Shown: positions 43,528-56,056, counted from the stretch's first letter. The stretch is DNA of 64,000 nt from Nocardia albiluteola (GCF_018860155.1 NZ_JAHKNI010000002.1:62001-126000); one strand, 5' to 3'. Notes: a model not told the origin generated them from the letters alone. Numbers and translations are program-made.

Positions 43528-44898
43528 ATGACCGACGATTCCCGGACCGCCGCGCTGCGCGCGCAGGTGAGAGCGCTGATGCCCAGGGCGAAAGCCGATC
43601 TGACCGAACTGGTTTCGTACAGGTCCGTGCACGATCCCCGGCAGTTCCCGCCCGAGGAGTGCCGGCGGGCCGCGCAGTGGGTGGCCGATGCCTTCGCCGC
43701 GGAGGGCCTCACCGACGTCGGACTGCACGAAACCCCGGACGGCAGCGCGGCCGTCGTCGCCCGCCATCCGGCGCCGCCCGGTGCACCGACGGTAATGCTC
43801 TACTGCCACTACGACGTTCAGCCTCCCCTCGACGATGCCGCCTGGCACAGTCCGGTGTGGCAGCTCACCGAGCGGGACGGCCGCTGGTACGGACGCGGCG
43901 CCGCCGACTGCAAGGGCAACATCGTCATGCACCTGACCGCGCTGCGCGCGCTGCGGGAAATGCTGGGCGGCAAGGACTATCCGGTCGGGATCACGCTGGT
44001 GGCCGAGGGGTCGGAGGAGCAGGGCACCGGCGGCCTGGAGGAGTTCGTGCCCGGCAATGTCGAGCTGCTGCGCGCCGACGCGCTGGTGATCGCCGACTGC
44101 GGCAACTTCGCCGTCGGCGTGCCGACCTTCACCCAGACCCTGCGCGGCACTGTGAATGTGCTGGTCTCCGTGGAAACCCTGGCCGGGCCGATGCATTCGG
44201 GCATGTTCGGCGGTCCCGCGCCCGACGCGCTGGCCGCGATGATCCACCTGCTGGCCACGCTGCGCGACGAAAAGGGCAACACCACCGTGGCCGGGCTGGC
44301 CAACGATCAGGTGTGGGACGGCGCGCAGTACCCGATCGAGCAGTTCCGGGCGGACGCGGGCGTACTCGACGGCGTCGACCTGCTCGGCGACGGGACGGTC
44401 TCCGACATGGTCTGGGCGCGATCGGCTCTGACGGTGCTGGGCATCGACGCGCCGAAGGTCGTCGGCTCCTCGGCGGCCGTCCAGGCCTCCGCGCGGGCGC
44501 GGCTGAATCTGCGCATCCCGCCGGGCGTGGATCCCGCGCAGGCACTCGAAGCCCTGACCGCACACCTGGAATCGCACGCGCCCTGGCATGCGCGGGTGAG
44601 CGTGGAGACTGAGGCGACCGGCTCGCCGTTCCGCTCCGGCACCGGCGGCCCGGCCCGTGCGGCGATGGAGGCGGCCTTCGCCGCGTCCTACGGCCGCGCC
44701 GCCACCACGCAGGGACAGGGCGGTTCCATCCCGCTGTGCAACGTCTTCGCCGACACCTACCCGGACGCGGAGATCATGCTGATCGGCGTCGAGGAGCCCA
44801 CATGCCTCATCCACGCTCCCAACGAGAGCGTGGACCCCACCGAGATCGAACACATGGCCCTGACCGAGGCGCTGTTCCTGGCCTCGTACGGCATATAG
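43528..44898 (+). CDS. M20-family dipeptidase
   Basis: A 456-residue metallopeptidase (CNDP/ArgE/DapE type), starting MTDDSRTAALRAQ at 43528. Metal-site segments are YCHYDVQPPLDD, GAADCKGNIVMHLTAL, GSEEQGTGGLEEF and ADCGNF. The dimerisation domain begins after TQTLRGTVNV, and the C-terminal His is in EPTCLIHAPNESVD. It hydrolyses dipeptides or related amides in the cytoplasm. The frame stays open upstream to 43288 through the glutaminase remnant, but GAGGGCGAT just before 43528 supports this start. Confidence 0.9.
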   Translation: MTDDSRTAALRAQVRALMPRAKADLTELVSYRSVHDPRQFPPEECRRAAQWVADAFAAEGLTDVGLHETPDGSAAVVARHPAPPGAPTVMLYCHYDVQPPLDDAAWHSPVWQLTERDGRWYGRGAADCKGNIVMHLTALRALREMLGGKDYPVGITLVAEGSEEQGTGGLEEFVPGNVELLRADALVIADCGNFAVGVPTFTQTLRGTVNVLVSVETLAGPMHSGMFGGPAPDALAAMIHLLATLRDEKGNTTVAGLANDQVWDGAQYPIEQFRADAGVLDGVDLLGDGTVSDMVWARSALTVLGIDAPKVVGSSAAVQASARARLNLRIPPGVDPAQALEALTAHLESHAPWHARVSVETEATGSPFRSGTGGPARAAMEAAFAASYGRAATTQGQGGSIPLCNVFADTYPDAEIMLIGVEEPTCLIHAPNESVDPTEIEHMALTEALFLASYGI

Positions 44899-44917
44899 CC
44901 TCGCCGCCGCGGCGAAA

Positions 44918-44942
44918 ATCCCGGCCGAAGGCGTTCCGGGAG
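44918..44942. repeat. Dispersed hairpin element, copy 2
   Basis: ATCCCGGCCGAAGGCG then TTCCGGGAG shares 16 identical bases with 39984. The stem is TCCCGG/CCGGGA. A second small dyad (TCGCCG-CCG-CGGCGA) sits just upstream, right after the M20 stop. The location between convergent genes suggests a termination role. Confidence 0.6.
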
Positions 44943-44962
44943 TGCGGGTTCGGCAGCGCCGC

Positions 44963-45607
44963 TCAGAGCTCGGCGCTGTCCTCGGGCTCGATGAGCTTGA
45001 ATTCCGTATCGGCGGGCCGCATTTCGTTGAGGCGGCCGAAGTAGATCCCCTGGGCGGCGGGCTCGATGATGCCGTAGTGGATCGGCAGCGCGGTGCGCGG
45101 CGCGACCGCACGCAGATAGTCCACGGCCTCGCTGATCCGCATCCACGGCGCGGCCGCGGGCAGCGCCAGCACGCCGACCGGGGTGGACGGGACCCACAGC
45201 GAATCGCCCGGATGCACGAACCGCGCCGGGTCGTCGGGGGTGCCCAGCTGGAAGACGGTGTTGTCGATGACGGGAATCTCGGGATGGATCACCGCGTGCC
45301 GTCCGCCGCCGCCGGTGATCTGCACCCCGCCGATCGTCAGAATCTGCCCGGCGCGCACGCCCTCCCAGGGCTCGTCGCGCAGGCGGGCGGTCTGCGGATC
45401 GCTGAGCAGCCGCGCCTGCGGATTCTTCTCGATCAGCTGCTCGATCCGGTTCGGATCGATGTGATCGGGATGCTGATGCGTGACCGCGATCGCATCCAGG
45501 CCGGTGATGCCCTCGAACCCGTGCGAGAAATTGCCCGGATCGAACAGGATCTTCACCCCGTCGATCTCGACCAGAACGCAGGAATGACCGAAATGGGCTA
45601 TGCGCAT
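44963..45607 (-). CDS. Metallo-beta-lactamase-fold hydrolase (UlaG-like)
   Basis: A 214-residue MBL-fold protein starting [20 protein letters not shown]. Metal motifs are THQHPDHID (HxHxDH with the first His in HQH), and a late His lies in LPIHYGI. It resembles UlaG/Rv0786c-type proteins, which hydrolyse phosphoester or lactone substrates. It diverges from purS across ~140 bp, as in M. tuberculosis. Substrate unknown. Confidence 0.86.
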   Translation of the reverse strand: MRIAHFGHSCVLVEIDGVKILFDPGNFSHGFEGITGLDAIAVTHQHPDHIDPNRIEQLIEKNPQARLLSDPQTARLRDEPWEGVRAGQILTIGGVQITGGGGRHAVIHPEIPVIDNTVFQLGTPDDPARFVHPGDSLWVPSTPVGVLALPAAAPWMRISEAVDYLRAVAPRTALPIHYGIIEPAAQGIYFGRLNEMRPADTEFKLIEPEDSAEL

Positions 45608-45748
45608 GTGCCCACGGTATCCCCTGCCGTGCACGCCCGCGCGCGAGACGGCCGATGCCCCGAAATCGCCCCGGCCCCGGCGGCACGCGCTCGACCGGGG
45701 CCAACTACGCTGACCAGGTAACCCCCCACCAGCGTGAGGAGCAAACGC

Positions 45749-45982
45749 GTGGCACGAGTCGTGGTCGAGGTGATGCCGAAGGCCGAGATCCTGGATCCGC
45801 AGGGTCAGGCCATCGTCGGTGCACTCGGGCGTCTTGGTTTCCCCGGCGTCTCGGATGTGCGGCAGGGCAAGCGATTCGAACTCGACATCGACGACAGTGT
45901 CAGCGATGTGGAGCTCGAGAAGATCGCCGAGGCGCTGCTGGCCAACACTGTGATCGAGGACTGGAAAGTGGTGCGGCTCTGA
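45749..45982 (+). CDS. purS: Phosphoribosylformylglycinamidine synthase subunit PurS
   Basis: A 77-residue PurS ([20 protein letters not shown], then [20 protein letters not shown]). PurS bridges the PurL and PurQ subunits of the FGAM synthase complex. The GTG at 45749 has GAGGAG 7 nt upstream. Its TGA overlaps the purQ ATG (ATGA-type coupling: TGATG). Confidence 0.95.
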   Translation: MARVVVEVMPKAEILDPQGQAIVGALGRLGFPGVSDVRQGKRFELDIDDSVSDVELEKIAEALLANTVIEDWKVVRL

Positions 45983-46659
45983 TGTCTGTGCGCATCGGTG
46001 TCATCACCTTCCCCGGCACCCTCGACGATGTGGATGCCGCCCGCGCGGTGCGCCTGGCCGGCGCCGAGGCGGTCAGCCTGTGGCACGCCGACGCCGACCT
46101 CAAGGGCGTCGACGCGGTGATCGTGCCCGGCGGCTTCTCCTACGGCGACTACCTGCGCGCCGGGGCCATCGCCCGATTCGCCCCGGTGATGGGCAAGGTC
46201 GTGGAGGCCGCCGGTAAGGGCATGCCGACCCTCGGCATCTGCAACGGCTTCCAGGTGCTGTGCGAGGCGGGCCTGTTGCCCGGCGCGCTGACCCGCAACG
46301 AGGGCCTGCACTTCGTTTGCCGCGATCAGTGGCTGAGCGTGGAGGCGGCGAACACCGCCTGGACCGCCCGCTACGAACCGGGTGCGCAGATCCTGATTCC
46401 GGTCAAGAACGCCGAGGGCCGCTACCAGGCCTCGCAGCCAGTGCTGGACGAGCTCGAGGGCGAGGGCCGGGTGGTGTTCCGCTACACGGGCGACAACCCG
46501 AACGGTTCGCAGCGCAACATCGCGGGAATCGCCTCGGCGAACGGCCGCATCGTCGGCCTGATGCCGCATCCCGAGCACGCCACCGAACCCCTGACCGGTC
46601 CCAGCGACGACGGCCTGGGCATGTTCCTGTCGGTCGTGGACACGCTCGTCGCGGCCTAG
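45982..46659 (+). CDS. purQ: Phosphoribosylformylglycinamidine synthase subunit PurQ
   Basis: A 225-residue class I glutamine amidotransferase. It shows [20 protein letters not shown], the nucleophile Cys in [18 protein letters not shown], and the His/Glu pair in [11 protein letters not shown]. It supplies ammonia to PurL. Start at 45982 directly overlaps the purS stop. Confidence 0.96.
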   Translation: MSVRIGVITFPGTLDDVDAARAVRLAGAEAVSLWHADADLKGVDAVIVPGGFSYGDYLRAGAIARFAPVMGKVVEAAGKGMPTLGICNGFQVLCEAGLLPGALTRNEGLHFVCRDQWLSVEAANTAWTARYEPGAQILIPVKNAEGRYQASQPVLDELEGEGRVVFRYTGDNPNGSQRNIAGIASANGRIVGLMPHPEHATEPLTGPSDDGLGMFLSVVDTLVAA

Positions 46660-46671
46660 GCCCGCCCCGGG

Positions 46672-47757
46672 CTAGAGGTGCCGGGCCGCGGGATTCAGCG
46701 TGTCGATGATGCGCAGATTCACACCCTCGGCGTGGGCGATGAACCCGCTGTCCAGCATCGCGTGGTTGTCGCGGAAGGTTCGTGCGCCCGACGGGGCCTC
46801 CAGGGTCAGTCCGTCGATGAGGGCGGCTTGCATCCGGGACACATCGAGGGAGCCCAGGGCCTGCGACATCGAGCGCAGCATGTGCATCGCCTGATAGCTG
46901 GTGTTGCCGAAATAGGTGAGCTGAGGCGCGAATTGGCCGTGCAGCCGGTGATAGCGCGCCATCAGGTCCGGATCGCCGGGCCCGTCCGGGAAGAAGGCCG
47001 AGGCCACATACAGGTTCTCGCTGGCCGCGGGGCCTGCCGCGAGCAGGCAGGTCTCGTCGATCGCGGGGCTCACCCGGACCTGTTGGGCGGCGCGGCCGGT
47101 CCGGGCGAACTGCTGGTTGAAGCGCACCACGTCGGTGCCGACCAGCAGCAGCACGATGCCGTCGGCCGCGGCGAACCGCGGATCGTTCAGGAAATCGCTG
47201 AAATCCGTTGTCCCCAAGGGCACGTACTGCTCGAGGGTGATCGCGCCGGGGTGCGCGGCCTTCACCGCGCGCGCCGTCGCCAGCGGCCAGATGTAGTCGT
47301 TGCCGATGATCGCCCAGCGCCGCGTGCCGTACTGCCGGTGCAGCCAGTCCATCGCGGGCAGGATGTGCCCGGCGGGGCTCTCGCCGATCATCAGCACGCC
47401 GGGCGGCTCGTCGGGCAGGTCCTCGTGCGTGGTCGCGAACAGGTAGGGAACGCGGCCGTCGGCGGCGCGGGCGACCGCCCGCCGGACCGCGGAGATGTGC
47501 CACCCGGTGATCGCGTCGATCATGCCGGTGGCCAGCAGGGCCGAGACCTCCGCGGCCACCTCGTGCGGGGCGCGCCCGCCGTCGATGGTGGTGACCCGGA
47601 CCTCGCGGCCGAGGATGCCGGCGCTGCCGTTGATCTCCGCCACGGCCAGGGCCACGGCCGCCTCGCACGACGGAGCCACAATCCCGCCCGACCCCTGGAG
47701 AGGGACGATATTGAGGACTTCTATCACATCGTCTGGACGTTCATGGAACGGCAACAT
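46672..47757 (-). CDS. AmiC/FmdD-like amide-binding receptor protein (no signal peptide)
   Basis: A 361-residue periplasmic-binding-fold protein beginning [20 protein letters not shown] without a secretion signal. It shows [51 protein letters not shown] and [19 protein letters not shown]. This matches the cytoplasmic branch of the UrtA/AmiC (Peripla_BP_5/6) family, in which AmiC senses short amides. It diverges from a MarR regulator with a gap of under 50 bp, so the two may form a sensing pair. No amidase gene adjoins. Ligand unknown. Confidence 0.78.
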   Translation of the reverse strand: MLPFHERPDDVIEVLNIVPLQGSGGIVAPSCEAAVALAVAEINGSAGILGREVRVTTIDGGRAPHEVAAEVSALLATGMIDAITGWHISAVRRAVARAADGRVPYLFATTHEDLPDEPPGVLMIGESPAGHILPAMDWLHRQYGTRRWAIIGNDYIWPLATARAVKAAHPGAITLEQYVPLGTTDFSDFLNDPRFAAADGIVLLLVGTDVVRFNQQFARTGRAAQQVRVSPAIDETCLLAAGPAASENLYVASAFFPDGPGDPDLMARYHRLHGQFAPQLTYFGNTSYQAMHMLRSMSQALGSLDVSRMQAALIDGLTLEAPSGARTFRDNHAMLDSGFIAHAEGVNLRIIDTLNPAARHL

Positions 47758-47805
47758 TCGGTACCCTTCTTCTCGTCCTAGTTTTAAATGATGGGCGGAA
47801 GAAAT

Positions 47806-48246
47806 ATGCCGACGACCATTGTAAGCGGATTCGCAACGCTGCATGGGGCACTGCGAGCGGCCGAGCGCAGTTGGCTGCGGCACCTGGATGCGGCCCTGTG
47901 CGCCCGGCAGCTCTCGCCCGATCACTGGGCCATGCTGTCCCATCTGTCCGATCGGGTCGGCATCACGATGACCGAGCTGGCCGCCCGCTCCCAGCTGCCG
48001 CCGTCCTCGGCCACCAGGCACGCCGACGCCCTGGCCGAGCGCGGCCTGATCTTCCGCACCGCGGCCGAGGACGACCGCCGCCGGATCCTGATCGGGCTCA
48101 GCAAGCGCGGCGTCGAGTTGGTCGAATCGGTGCGCGCGGAGGAGCTGCGCGTGGAGGAACAGCTGCGCAAGCGCATCGGGGCCCGCAATCATGCCGATCT
48201 GCTACGCCTGCTCGAGCTGGTCGCCGAGGTGCCGGCCAACGGCTGA
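47806..48246 (+). CDS. MarR-family regulator
   Basis: A ~146-residue winged-helix protein: [20 protein letters not shown], then [20 protein letters not shown] (recognition helix) and the wing [18 protein letters not shown]. The ATG at 47806 has GGAAG upstream; in-frame ATGs at 47788/47791 are alternatives. It shares a promoter with the divergent AmiC-like gene and sits 14 bp upstream of the M18 peptidase, so it could control either. Confidence 0.85.
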   Translation: MPTTIVSGFATLHGALRAAERSWLRHLDAALCARQLSPDHWAMLSHLSDRVGITMTELAARSQLPPSSATRHADALAERGLIFRTAAEDDRRRILIGLSKRGVELVESVRAEELRVEEQLRKRIGARNHADLLRLLELVAEVPANG

Positions 48247-48260
48247 TTAAGATCGCCGGT

Positions 48261-49550
48261 ATGCCCGTCACGACCGCGACGGCGTCCGGACTGTGTGCCT
48301 TCGTCGACGCCTCCCCGTCCCCCTTCCACGTCGTGGAAACCGTTGCGACCGAATTGCGGTCGCAGGGCTTCCAGGAGCTGCCCGAGGCGCGACCCTGGAC
48401 CACCGGCGCGGTCGGGCGGTTCTTCGTGGTGCGCGGCGGGTCCCTGGTGGCCTGGGCGGGCAGTGCGGAGTCGAGTCCGTTCCGGGTGGTGGGCGCGCAT
48501 ACCGACAGCCCCAATCTGCGGGTCAAGCAGCATCCGGATCTGACCTCGGCCGGCTGGCAGCTGGTGGGCCTCGAGCCCTACGGCGGCGCGTGGCTCAATT
48601 CCTGGCTCGACCGCGAGCTCGGCATCTCCGGGCGGATCACGGTGCGAGAGGGAAATACCGTGTCCGAGAAGCTGATCCGGATCGATGAGCCGCTACTGCG
48701 GGTGCCGCAGCTGGCGATTCACCTCTCCGAGGACCGGCGCGGGGTGAGCCTGGACCCGCAGCGCCACGTCAACGCGGTCTGGGGCGTGGGCTCCGAGCCC
48801 GCGTCGTTCCTGCACTATCTGGCCGAGCGTGCGGATTTCGACCCGCGCGACGCGCTGGGCTGGGAGCTGATGACCCACGACCTGACCCCGAGTCGCCTGG
48901 TCGGCCGGGATCTGGACCTGGTCAGCGCGCCCCGGCTGGACAATCAGGGCACCTGCTACGCCGGGCTGCACGCGTTCCTGGCCGCCGCGGCGGAGCCAGG
49001 CGCCGCCACCCCGGTGCTGGTGATGTTCGACCACGAGGAGGTCGGCAGCCAGTCCGACCGCGGCGCGCAGTCCGATCTGCTGCCCGCGATCCTGGAGCGG
49101 ATCGTGCTGGCCCGCGGCGGCGGTCGTTCGGAATACCTTGCGGCACTGGCGGGTTCGGTCGTGGCCTCGGGCGACATGGCGCACGCCACGCATCCGAACT
49201 ACGCCGAGCGGCACGAGCCCTCGCACCGGATCGAGATCAACGGCGGCCCGGTGCTGAAGGTGAACCAGAATCTGCGCTATGCCACCGACGCGGTCGGTAC
49301 GGGTGCGTTCGCGCTGGCCTGCGCGCAGGCGGGGGTGCCGATGCAGCGATACGTGCACCGCGCGGATCTGTCGTGCGGCTCCACCATCGGCCCCATGACC
49401 GCGGCCCGCACCGGAATGCCGACCGTCGACGTCGGGGCGCCGCAGCTGGCCATGCACTCCGCGCGCGAACTGATGGGCGCGGCCGATGTGGTCGCCTATT
49501 CGGCCGCGCTGGCGGCCTTCCTCGCGCCGGTGGAGATCGCCGCGCGGTAG
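48261..49550 (+). CDS. pepC: M18-family aminopeptidase
   Basis: A 429-residue aspartyl-aminopeptidase-type metallopeptidase. Typical segments are [24 protein letters not shown] (first His ligand), [14 protein letters not shown] (bridging Asp), [17 protein letters not shown] (Glu pair), [17 protein letters not shown] and the C-terminal [12 protein letters not shown] (His). It forms large cytoplasmic dodecamers in relatives. It starts 14 bp after the MarR gene. Its last 55 bp overlap the 3' end of the convergent GT87 gene. Confidence 0.92.
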   Translation: MPVTTATASGLCAFVDASPSPFHVVETVATELRSQGFQELPEARPWTTGAVGRFFVVRGGSLVAWAGSAESSPFRVVGAHTDSPNLRVKQHPDLTSAGWQLVGLEPYGGAWLNSWLDRELGISGRITVREGNTVSEKLIRIDEPLLRVPQLAIHLSEDRRGVSLDPQRHVNAVWGVGSEPASFLHYLAERADFDPRDALGWELMTHDLTPSRLVGRDLDLVSAPRLDNQGTCYAGLHAFLAAAAEPGAATPVLVMFDHEEVGSQSDRGAQSDLLPAILERIVLARGGGRSEYLAALAGSVVASGDMAHATHPNYAERHEPSHRIEINGGPVLKVNQNLRYATDAVGTGAFALACAQAGVPMQRYVHRADLSCGSTIGPMTAARTGMPTVDVGAPQLAMHSARELMGAADVVAYSAALAAFLAPVEIAAR

Positions 49551-50845
49551 ATCGGCCGGTAGGCCACCGTCGCGGCCACCAGCACCGTGAACGTCACCAG
49601 CACATAGCTGGAGCCGATCACCTGCTCCCACAGCGACCAGCGGTGCTCGCTGCCTTTGAGATGGGGCAGCAGCCAGTGCGGGCCGACCATGAACATCACG
49701 GCGATCGCGGCGGTGGCCAGCAGGTAGGTCCGGCTGCGGCGCCCGCGCTCGACGGCGTCGGCGGCCACGACCGCGGCCAGCGCGACCCACACCCAATGAT
49801 GGGACCAGGAGATCGGCGATACCAGCAGCACCGCGGCGGCGTTGACGGTCAGCGCGGCGAGCTCGGCGGCGGGCGCCGCGGGCGCGTCGGAATCGGCGTC
49901 CGTTCCGGCGGCCCGCGCGGCGTCGGCATCGGCGAACAACCGCCGCATCAGCACCACCGCGAGCGCGATTGTGACGAGCGAGAGCACGATCCACATGATC
50001 GTCGCGCTGGATGCGGACAGACCCAGCCGGAAGGCGAAGCCCTTCAGGGACTGATTGCCCGGGAACGACGGCGGCCCGATCCGCCCGGTGTCGAACAGCG
50101 TGTGGAACCAGTACTGCGCCGAATCGTGCGGGAACAGTGCGAAACCCACCCCGATCGCGCCCAGCGCCGACAGCACCACGGTGGCCGCGGCCCGCCAGTC
50201 CCGGCGCATCAGGAAATACAGCAGGAAGCCGCCGGGAATCAGCTTGATCGACACCGCGATCCCGATCAGCAGGCCGCGCGGCCAGACGGGCTTGCGTACC
50301 AGCACATCCAGCACGATGGCCGTCATCAGAAACAGGTTGATCTGCCCGAAGTTGTAGGTCTGGCGAATCGGCTCGGACAGCCCCAGCAGCGCGACCGTCC
50401 CGATCACCAGGGCCACCCTGGTCGGGGAGTCCATGTGTGGTCGCAGCCGCTTCAGCACCAGCCACAGTGTCAGCGCCAGGCTGGCGATCGCGAGGGCCAG
50501 CACCACCCATTCCGCGCAGTACAGCGGCATCAGCACCAGCGGCGCGAAGAGCAGCGCGGCCAGCGGGGGATAGGTGAACGGCAGGCTCAGGCCCATCACC
50601 CTGGGCATCGGGCCGTAGAGGTTGCCGCCGTCGAGCCAGACGCGGGCGCCGGTGCGGTAGACCTGCAGATCGATGTAGCCCCGCCAGATCCCGGCAACGG
50701 CGCAGACTATTCCGGACACCGCGAACAGGGCGATCGCCAGCGTCAGTAGGCGTAGCTGCCGACGGGTCGGACCTGCTTCGGACGGCCCTGCTGGAGTGGC
50801 CGGGGGCAATTCGTCCGGATCCACCACCCTGGATCGCTCAGTCAC
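49496..50845 (-). CDS. GT87-family mannosyltransferase (DUF2029)
   Basis: A ~449-residue polytopic membrane protein with ~10 hydrophobic segments. Motifs typical of actinobacterial GT87 polyprenyl-phosphomannose-dependent alpha-1,2-mannosyltransferases are present: [20 protein letters not shown] (the periplasmic Asp), [26 protein letters not shown] and [11 protein letters not shown]. Such enzymes add mannose to PIMs, lipomannan or lipoarabinomannan on the outer face of the membrane. Start at GTG 50845 ([13 protein letters not shown]) is likely. Its 3' end overlaps the M18 gene on the other strand. Confidence 0.85.
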   Translation of the reverse strand: MTERSRVVDPDELPPATPAGPSEAGPTRRQLRLLTLAIALFAVSGIVCAVAGIWRGYIDLQVYRTGARVWLDGGNLYGPMPRVMGLSLPFTYPPLAALLFAPLVLMPLYCAEWVVLALAIASLALTLWLVLKRLRPHMDSPTRVALVIGTVALLGLSEPIRQTYNFGQINLFLMTAIVLDVLVRKPVWPRGLLIGIAVSIKLIPGGFLLYFLMRRDWRAAATVVLSALGAIGVGFALFPHDSAQYWFHTLFDTGRIGPPSFPGNQSLKGFAFRLGLSASSATIMWIVLSLVTIALAVVLMRRLFADADAARAAGTDADSDAPAAPAAELAALTVNAAAVLLVSPISWSHHWVWVALAAVVAADAVERGRRSRTYLLATAAIAVMFMVGPHWLLPHLKGSEHRWSLWEQVIGSSYVLVTFTVLVAATVAYRPIYRAAISTGARKAASAAE

Positions 50846-50939
50846 GCGCCAAGGGTATCCGGTAAATCCGAAAGCCCTGGCAGCGGCGTTGCGCATGTCC
50901 GGGGGCGGCCGCAAAACAAGGCCCGCTGAACGAAGGCTG

Positions 50940-50954
50940 GGCGAACGTTTCGCC
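50940..50954. promoter_or_regulatory. Dyad between the GT87 gene and purL
   Basis: GGCGAA-CGT-TTCGCC, a 6-bp perfect inverted repeat in the ~260-bp divergent promoter region. Possible regulatory site; no assigned regulator. Confidence 0.3.
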
Positions 50955-51102
50955 GGCGCGCGTTGTCCGCGGCGGGTACCTGACGATGGGCGTACGCGGC
51001 TCGTGATGACCGTGGCTCGGCCCGTGGTCAGCCGCTTCGGGCCAACACATTAGACTTCGAGCTTGTATCCGCTCTCCAGCATTTGGGCTCATTGGCATTC
51101 GC

Positions 51103-53427
<2,325 letters not shown>

Positions 53428-53476
53428 TTCGCGACAACGATTTTCCGGATTCGATATCCGTATCGTGTGAGTTCCG

Positions 53477-53531
53477 GGCCGGAATATGTCAGTCTGCTGT
53501 GAAAGCTGTTGTAGACGAACATATTCCGGCC
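53477..53531. terminator. Long inverted repeat between convergent purL and the SCP gene
   Basis: GGCCGGAATATGT and ACATATTCCGGCC are perfect 13-bp arms separated by 29 bases; inside, GTCT and AGAC can extend pairing. It occupies the 114-bp gap between two convergent genes, so a bidirectional terminator is the simplest reading. The AT-rich inner half is unusual for this genome. Confidence 0.55.
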
Positions 53532-53541
53532 GGTTCGCGCA

Positions 53542-53994
53542 TTACAGCGGGACCAGCGGCAGCCAGTGCGCGAGTTCGCCTGCGCGCGTGCCGGATACGC
53601 TCAACCCCCCGGACTTCACCGCTGCCTCGTACGAAAGCAGCCCGGTGGCCAGCAGCAGCCAGGTGCGCGCATCGGTCTCCACCACATTCGGCGGCGTACC
53701 CCGGGTATGCCGCGGCCCCTCGATGCACTGCACCGCCACGAACGGCGGCACTCGCACCTCCACTGAGCCACCGGGTGCACCGGCCGCCAACGTGCGCGCC
53801 GTGCCGCGCACCGCCGCCGCCAGCTCGGCGCGTGGGGGTGCGGGTCGGGTCTCGTCCCGCAGCCATTCCTGCACCGCCAGCACCGCGGCCCGCACCTCCG
53901 CCGGATTCACCGCTCCTCGTTGCACCACGCCTGCGAGGGTAACCGGCGTCGCCGACGGCGCTGAGCGCCCGAGGTGCGTGAGCGTTCGAGACAT
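53542..53994 (-). CDS. Sterol-carrier-type protein
   Basis: A ~150-residue protein starting MSRTLTHLGRSAPSATPVTL. A middle segment is AVRGTARTLAAGAPGGSVEV, and the C-terminal part VRVPPFVAVQCIEGPRHTRG, TPPNVVETDARTWLLLATGL matches a sterol-carrier-family pattern. M. tuberculosis has a homologue next to purF in the same order. It may bind lipids; no ligand is known. The start is uncertain because the frame is open to 54105. Confidence 0.7.
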   Translation of the reverse strand: MSRTLTHLGRSAPSATPVTLAGVVQRGAVNPAEVRAAVLAVQEWLRDETRPAPPRAELAAAVRGTARTLAAGAPGGSVEVRVPPFVAVQCIEGPRHTRGTPPNVVETDARTWLLLATGLLSYEAAVKSGGLSVSGTRAGELAHWLPLVPL

Positions 53995-54050
53995 GGAAAT
54001 GAGCAGAACAACCATTCTCCGGCTCACAAGATCTCCATAGCGTCGTAGCC

Positions 54051-55496
54051 ATGGCAACAACGAACACGACCTCCCCACGCCTCGCGCTCGCCGTGCTCTC
54101 GGCATCGATGCTCATGACCATCCTCGACGGCAGCATCGTGACCGTCGCGCTGCCGGCGATCCAGCGCGATCTGGGCTTCAGTCCGGCCGGATCGAGCTGG
54201 ATGGTCAATGCCTACCTCATCGCGTTCGGCGGCCTGTTGCTGCTGTCCGGGCGACTCGGCGATCTGATCGGCCGCAGGACCGTGTTCCTGGCCGGGAACG
54301 CCGTCTTCACCGCCGCCTCCGTCTTCGCGGGCGCGGCGACGGGCCCCGGCCAGCTGATCGTGGCCCGTTTCCTGCAGGGCGTAGGCAGCGCGCTCGCCGC
54401 GTCGGTGGTGCTGGGCATTCTGATCACTCTGTTCCCCGGTGAGGCTGAACGTGCCAGGGCCATCGGCGTTTTCAGCTTTACCGGCGCCGCGGGCGCGGCC
54501 GTCGGGCAGGTGCTCGGTGGAGTGCTCACCGATGTGCTGAGCTGGCACTGGATCTTCTTCATCAACGCGCCGATCGGGTTGGCCACGGTTGTCCTGGCGG
54601 CACGGGCGCTGCCGGCCGATCGCGGGCTCGGAATGGCAGCGGGCGCTGACGTTCTCGGCGCGCTGCTGGTCACCGCCGGGTTGATGCTCGGCATCTATAC
54701 CGTCGTCGGAATCGGCGAATACGGCTGGCTGGCGGCTCGCACTCTCGGCCTCGGTGCGGTCTCGTCGATACTGCTCGCCGCATTCGTGGTCCGTCAGGCC
54801 ACCGCCCGAACCCCGTTGCTGTCGCTTCGAATCTTCCGCTCCCGCAACGTTTCCAGCGCGAACCTCATTCAGATGCTGACGCTGTCGGCGATGTTCGCCT
54901 TCCAGGTCATCGTCGCGCTCTACATGCAGAAGGTGCTCGGGTACAGCACGCTCGAGACCGGGCTGGCGATGCTGCCCGCGGCGGTGGCTCTCGGCACGGT
55001 CTCACTCTTCGTGTCCGCGCCGCTGAGCACGCGTATCGGCGCCCGTAATTCGCTGATTGCCGGATTGACACTGCTACTGCTGGGCATGGGCTGGCTGACC
55101 CGGCTCCCCGTGCACGGCTCGTACGTGATCGACCTGCTGCCCATGATGGTGCTGATAGCCGGTGGTGGCCTGGTGCTTCCGGCCCTGACGGCCCTGGGCA
55201 TGTCCGGCGCGAAGCCCGACGACGCGGGCCTGGCGTCCGGCCTGTTCAACACCACCCAGCAGATCGGCATGGCGCTCGGCGTCGCCGTCCTGTCCACCCT
55301 TGCCGCGTCCCGCACCGGAAACCGGCTCGCCACAGGCATTTCCGAGGCCGCGGCGTTGACCAGCGGCTACCGCCTCGCCTTCACCGTCGGCACCGGACTG
55401 CTGGCGCTGGCGCTCGCAGTGACCATCACGGTGCTGCGCTCCGCCGCCGCGGCCGAAGCCGATCCGGAGGCCGAACCCGCCGCGCTGACCCTCTGA
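54051..55496 (+). CDS. MFS drug exporter (DHA2 family, 14 TM)
   Basis: A 481-residue transporter. It has motif LDGSIVTVALPAIQRDLG after TM1, the MFS motif A-like GRLGDLIGRRTVF, the antiporter motif C-like GVGSALAASVVLGILITLF and GAAVGQVLGGVLTD, and about 14 hydrophobic helices. DHA2 members use proton exchange to export drugs, dyes or metabolites across the inner membrane. Its 5' end is divergent from the SCP gene with a ~56-bp gap. No regulator is adjacent; substrate unknown. Confidence 0.9.
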   Translation: MATTNTTSPRLALAVLSASMLMTILDGSIVTVALPAIQRDLGFSPAGSSWMVNAYLIAFGGLLLLSGRLGDLIGRRTVFLAGNAVFTAASVFAGAATGPGQLIVARFLQGVGSALAASVVLGILITLFPGEAERARAIGVFSFTGAAGAAVGQVLGGVLTDVLSWHWIFFINAPIGLATVVLAARALPADRGLGMAAGADVLGALLVTAGLMLGIYTVVGIGEYGWLAARTLGLGAVSSILLAAFVVRQATARTPLLSLRIFRSRNVSSANLIQMLTLSAMFAFQVIVALYMQKVLGYSTLETGLAMLPAAVALGTVSLFVSAPLSTRIGARNSLIAGLTLLLLGMGWLTRLPVHGSYVIDLLPMMVLIAGGGLVLPALTALGMSGAKPDDAGLASGLFNTTQQIGMALGVAVLSTLAASRTGNRLATGISEAAALTSGYRLAFTVGTGLLALALAVTITVLRSAAAAEADPEAEPAALTL

Positions 55497-55513
55497 TTCC
55501 ACGGCAGGATCGG

Positions 55514-56056
55514 TCACCGGTCTCGCGAGGTCGGTGGCGTGACCAGGGTGAGGTGGCCGGTGGCGGTGTTGTAGCTGTAGCCCGAGACTCGGATGCGGCC
55601 CGAGGCGGTGGGTGAGTTCAGGATCTTGGCTACGTCGACGGGGACCGTGGTGGCCGGGTCGGTGACCGCGGTGGCTCGGAGAGCGGCGTCGTCGAAGCCA
55701 CGGGGGAGGAAGCCGTGGCGCAGCTTGTCGTCGGCCATGAGGGCCGAGCCGCAGTCGGTGTGGTGGATGACGGCGAGATCGAACCAGTCGGCGTCGGGCG
55801 TCACGGTCTCGTGCAGGTAGCTGATCCAGGCCAGGTCGTCGAGGAACGACTGATTGACGCGGCCGCCCACGGTGCGGGCGACGATCGCGTCGCCGAGCCT
55901 CAGGCCGAGCACGTCCGCGGGGTCGACGCGGGGATCGATGCAGGTGAGGATGTAGACCTGCTTGTTGGGTACGAACGGGATCTCCGGCAGTCGATCGCTG
56001 AAATCGGTTGCGGCGAAACGCTTGTTGTTCTCGAGTAGTTCGTCGAAGTTGTTCAC
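55514..56056 (-). CDS. Beta-class carbonic anhydrase
   Basis: A 180-residue enzyme starting at GTG 56056 (VNNFDELLENNKRFAATDFS). The zinc/active-site motifs are TCIDPRVD (Cys-x-Asp-x-Arg) and HHTDCG (His-x-x-Cys). It interconverts CO2 and bicarbonate. In-frame sequence continues upstream to 56950, but it reads as shadow of the next gene. It converges with the MFS gene and is 57 bp from the GlxA-type regulator, possibly in the same direction and transcript. Confidence 0.88.
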   Translation of the reverse strand: MNNFDELLENNKRFAATDFSDRLPEIPFVPNKQVYILTCIDPRVDPADVLGLRLGDAIVARTVGGRVNQSFLDDLAWISYLHETVTPDADWFDLAVIHHTDCGSALMADDKLRHGFLPRGFDDAALRATAVTDPATTVPVDVAKILNSPTASGRIRVSGYSYNTATGHLTLVTPPTSRDR

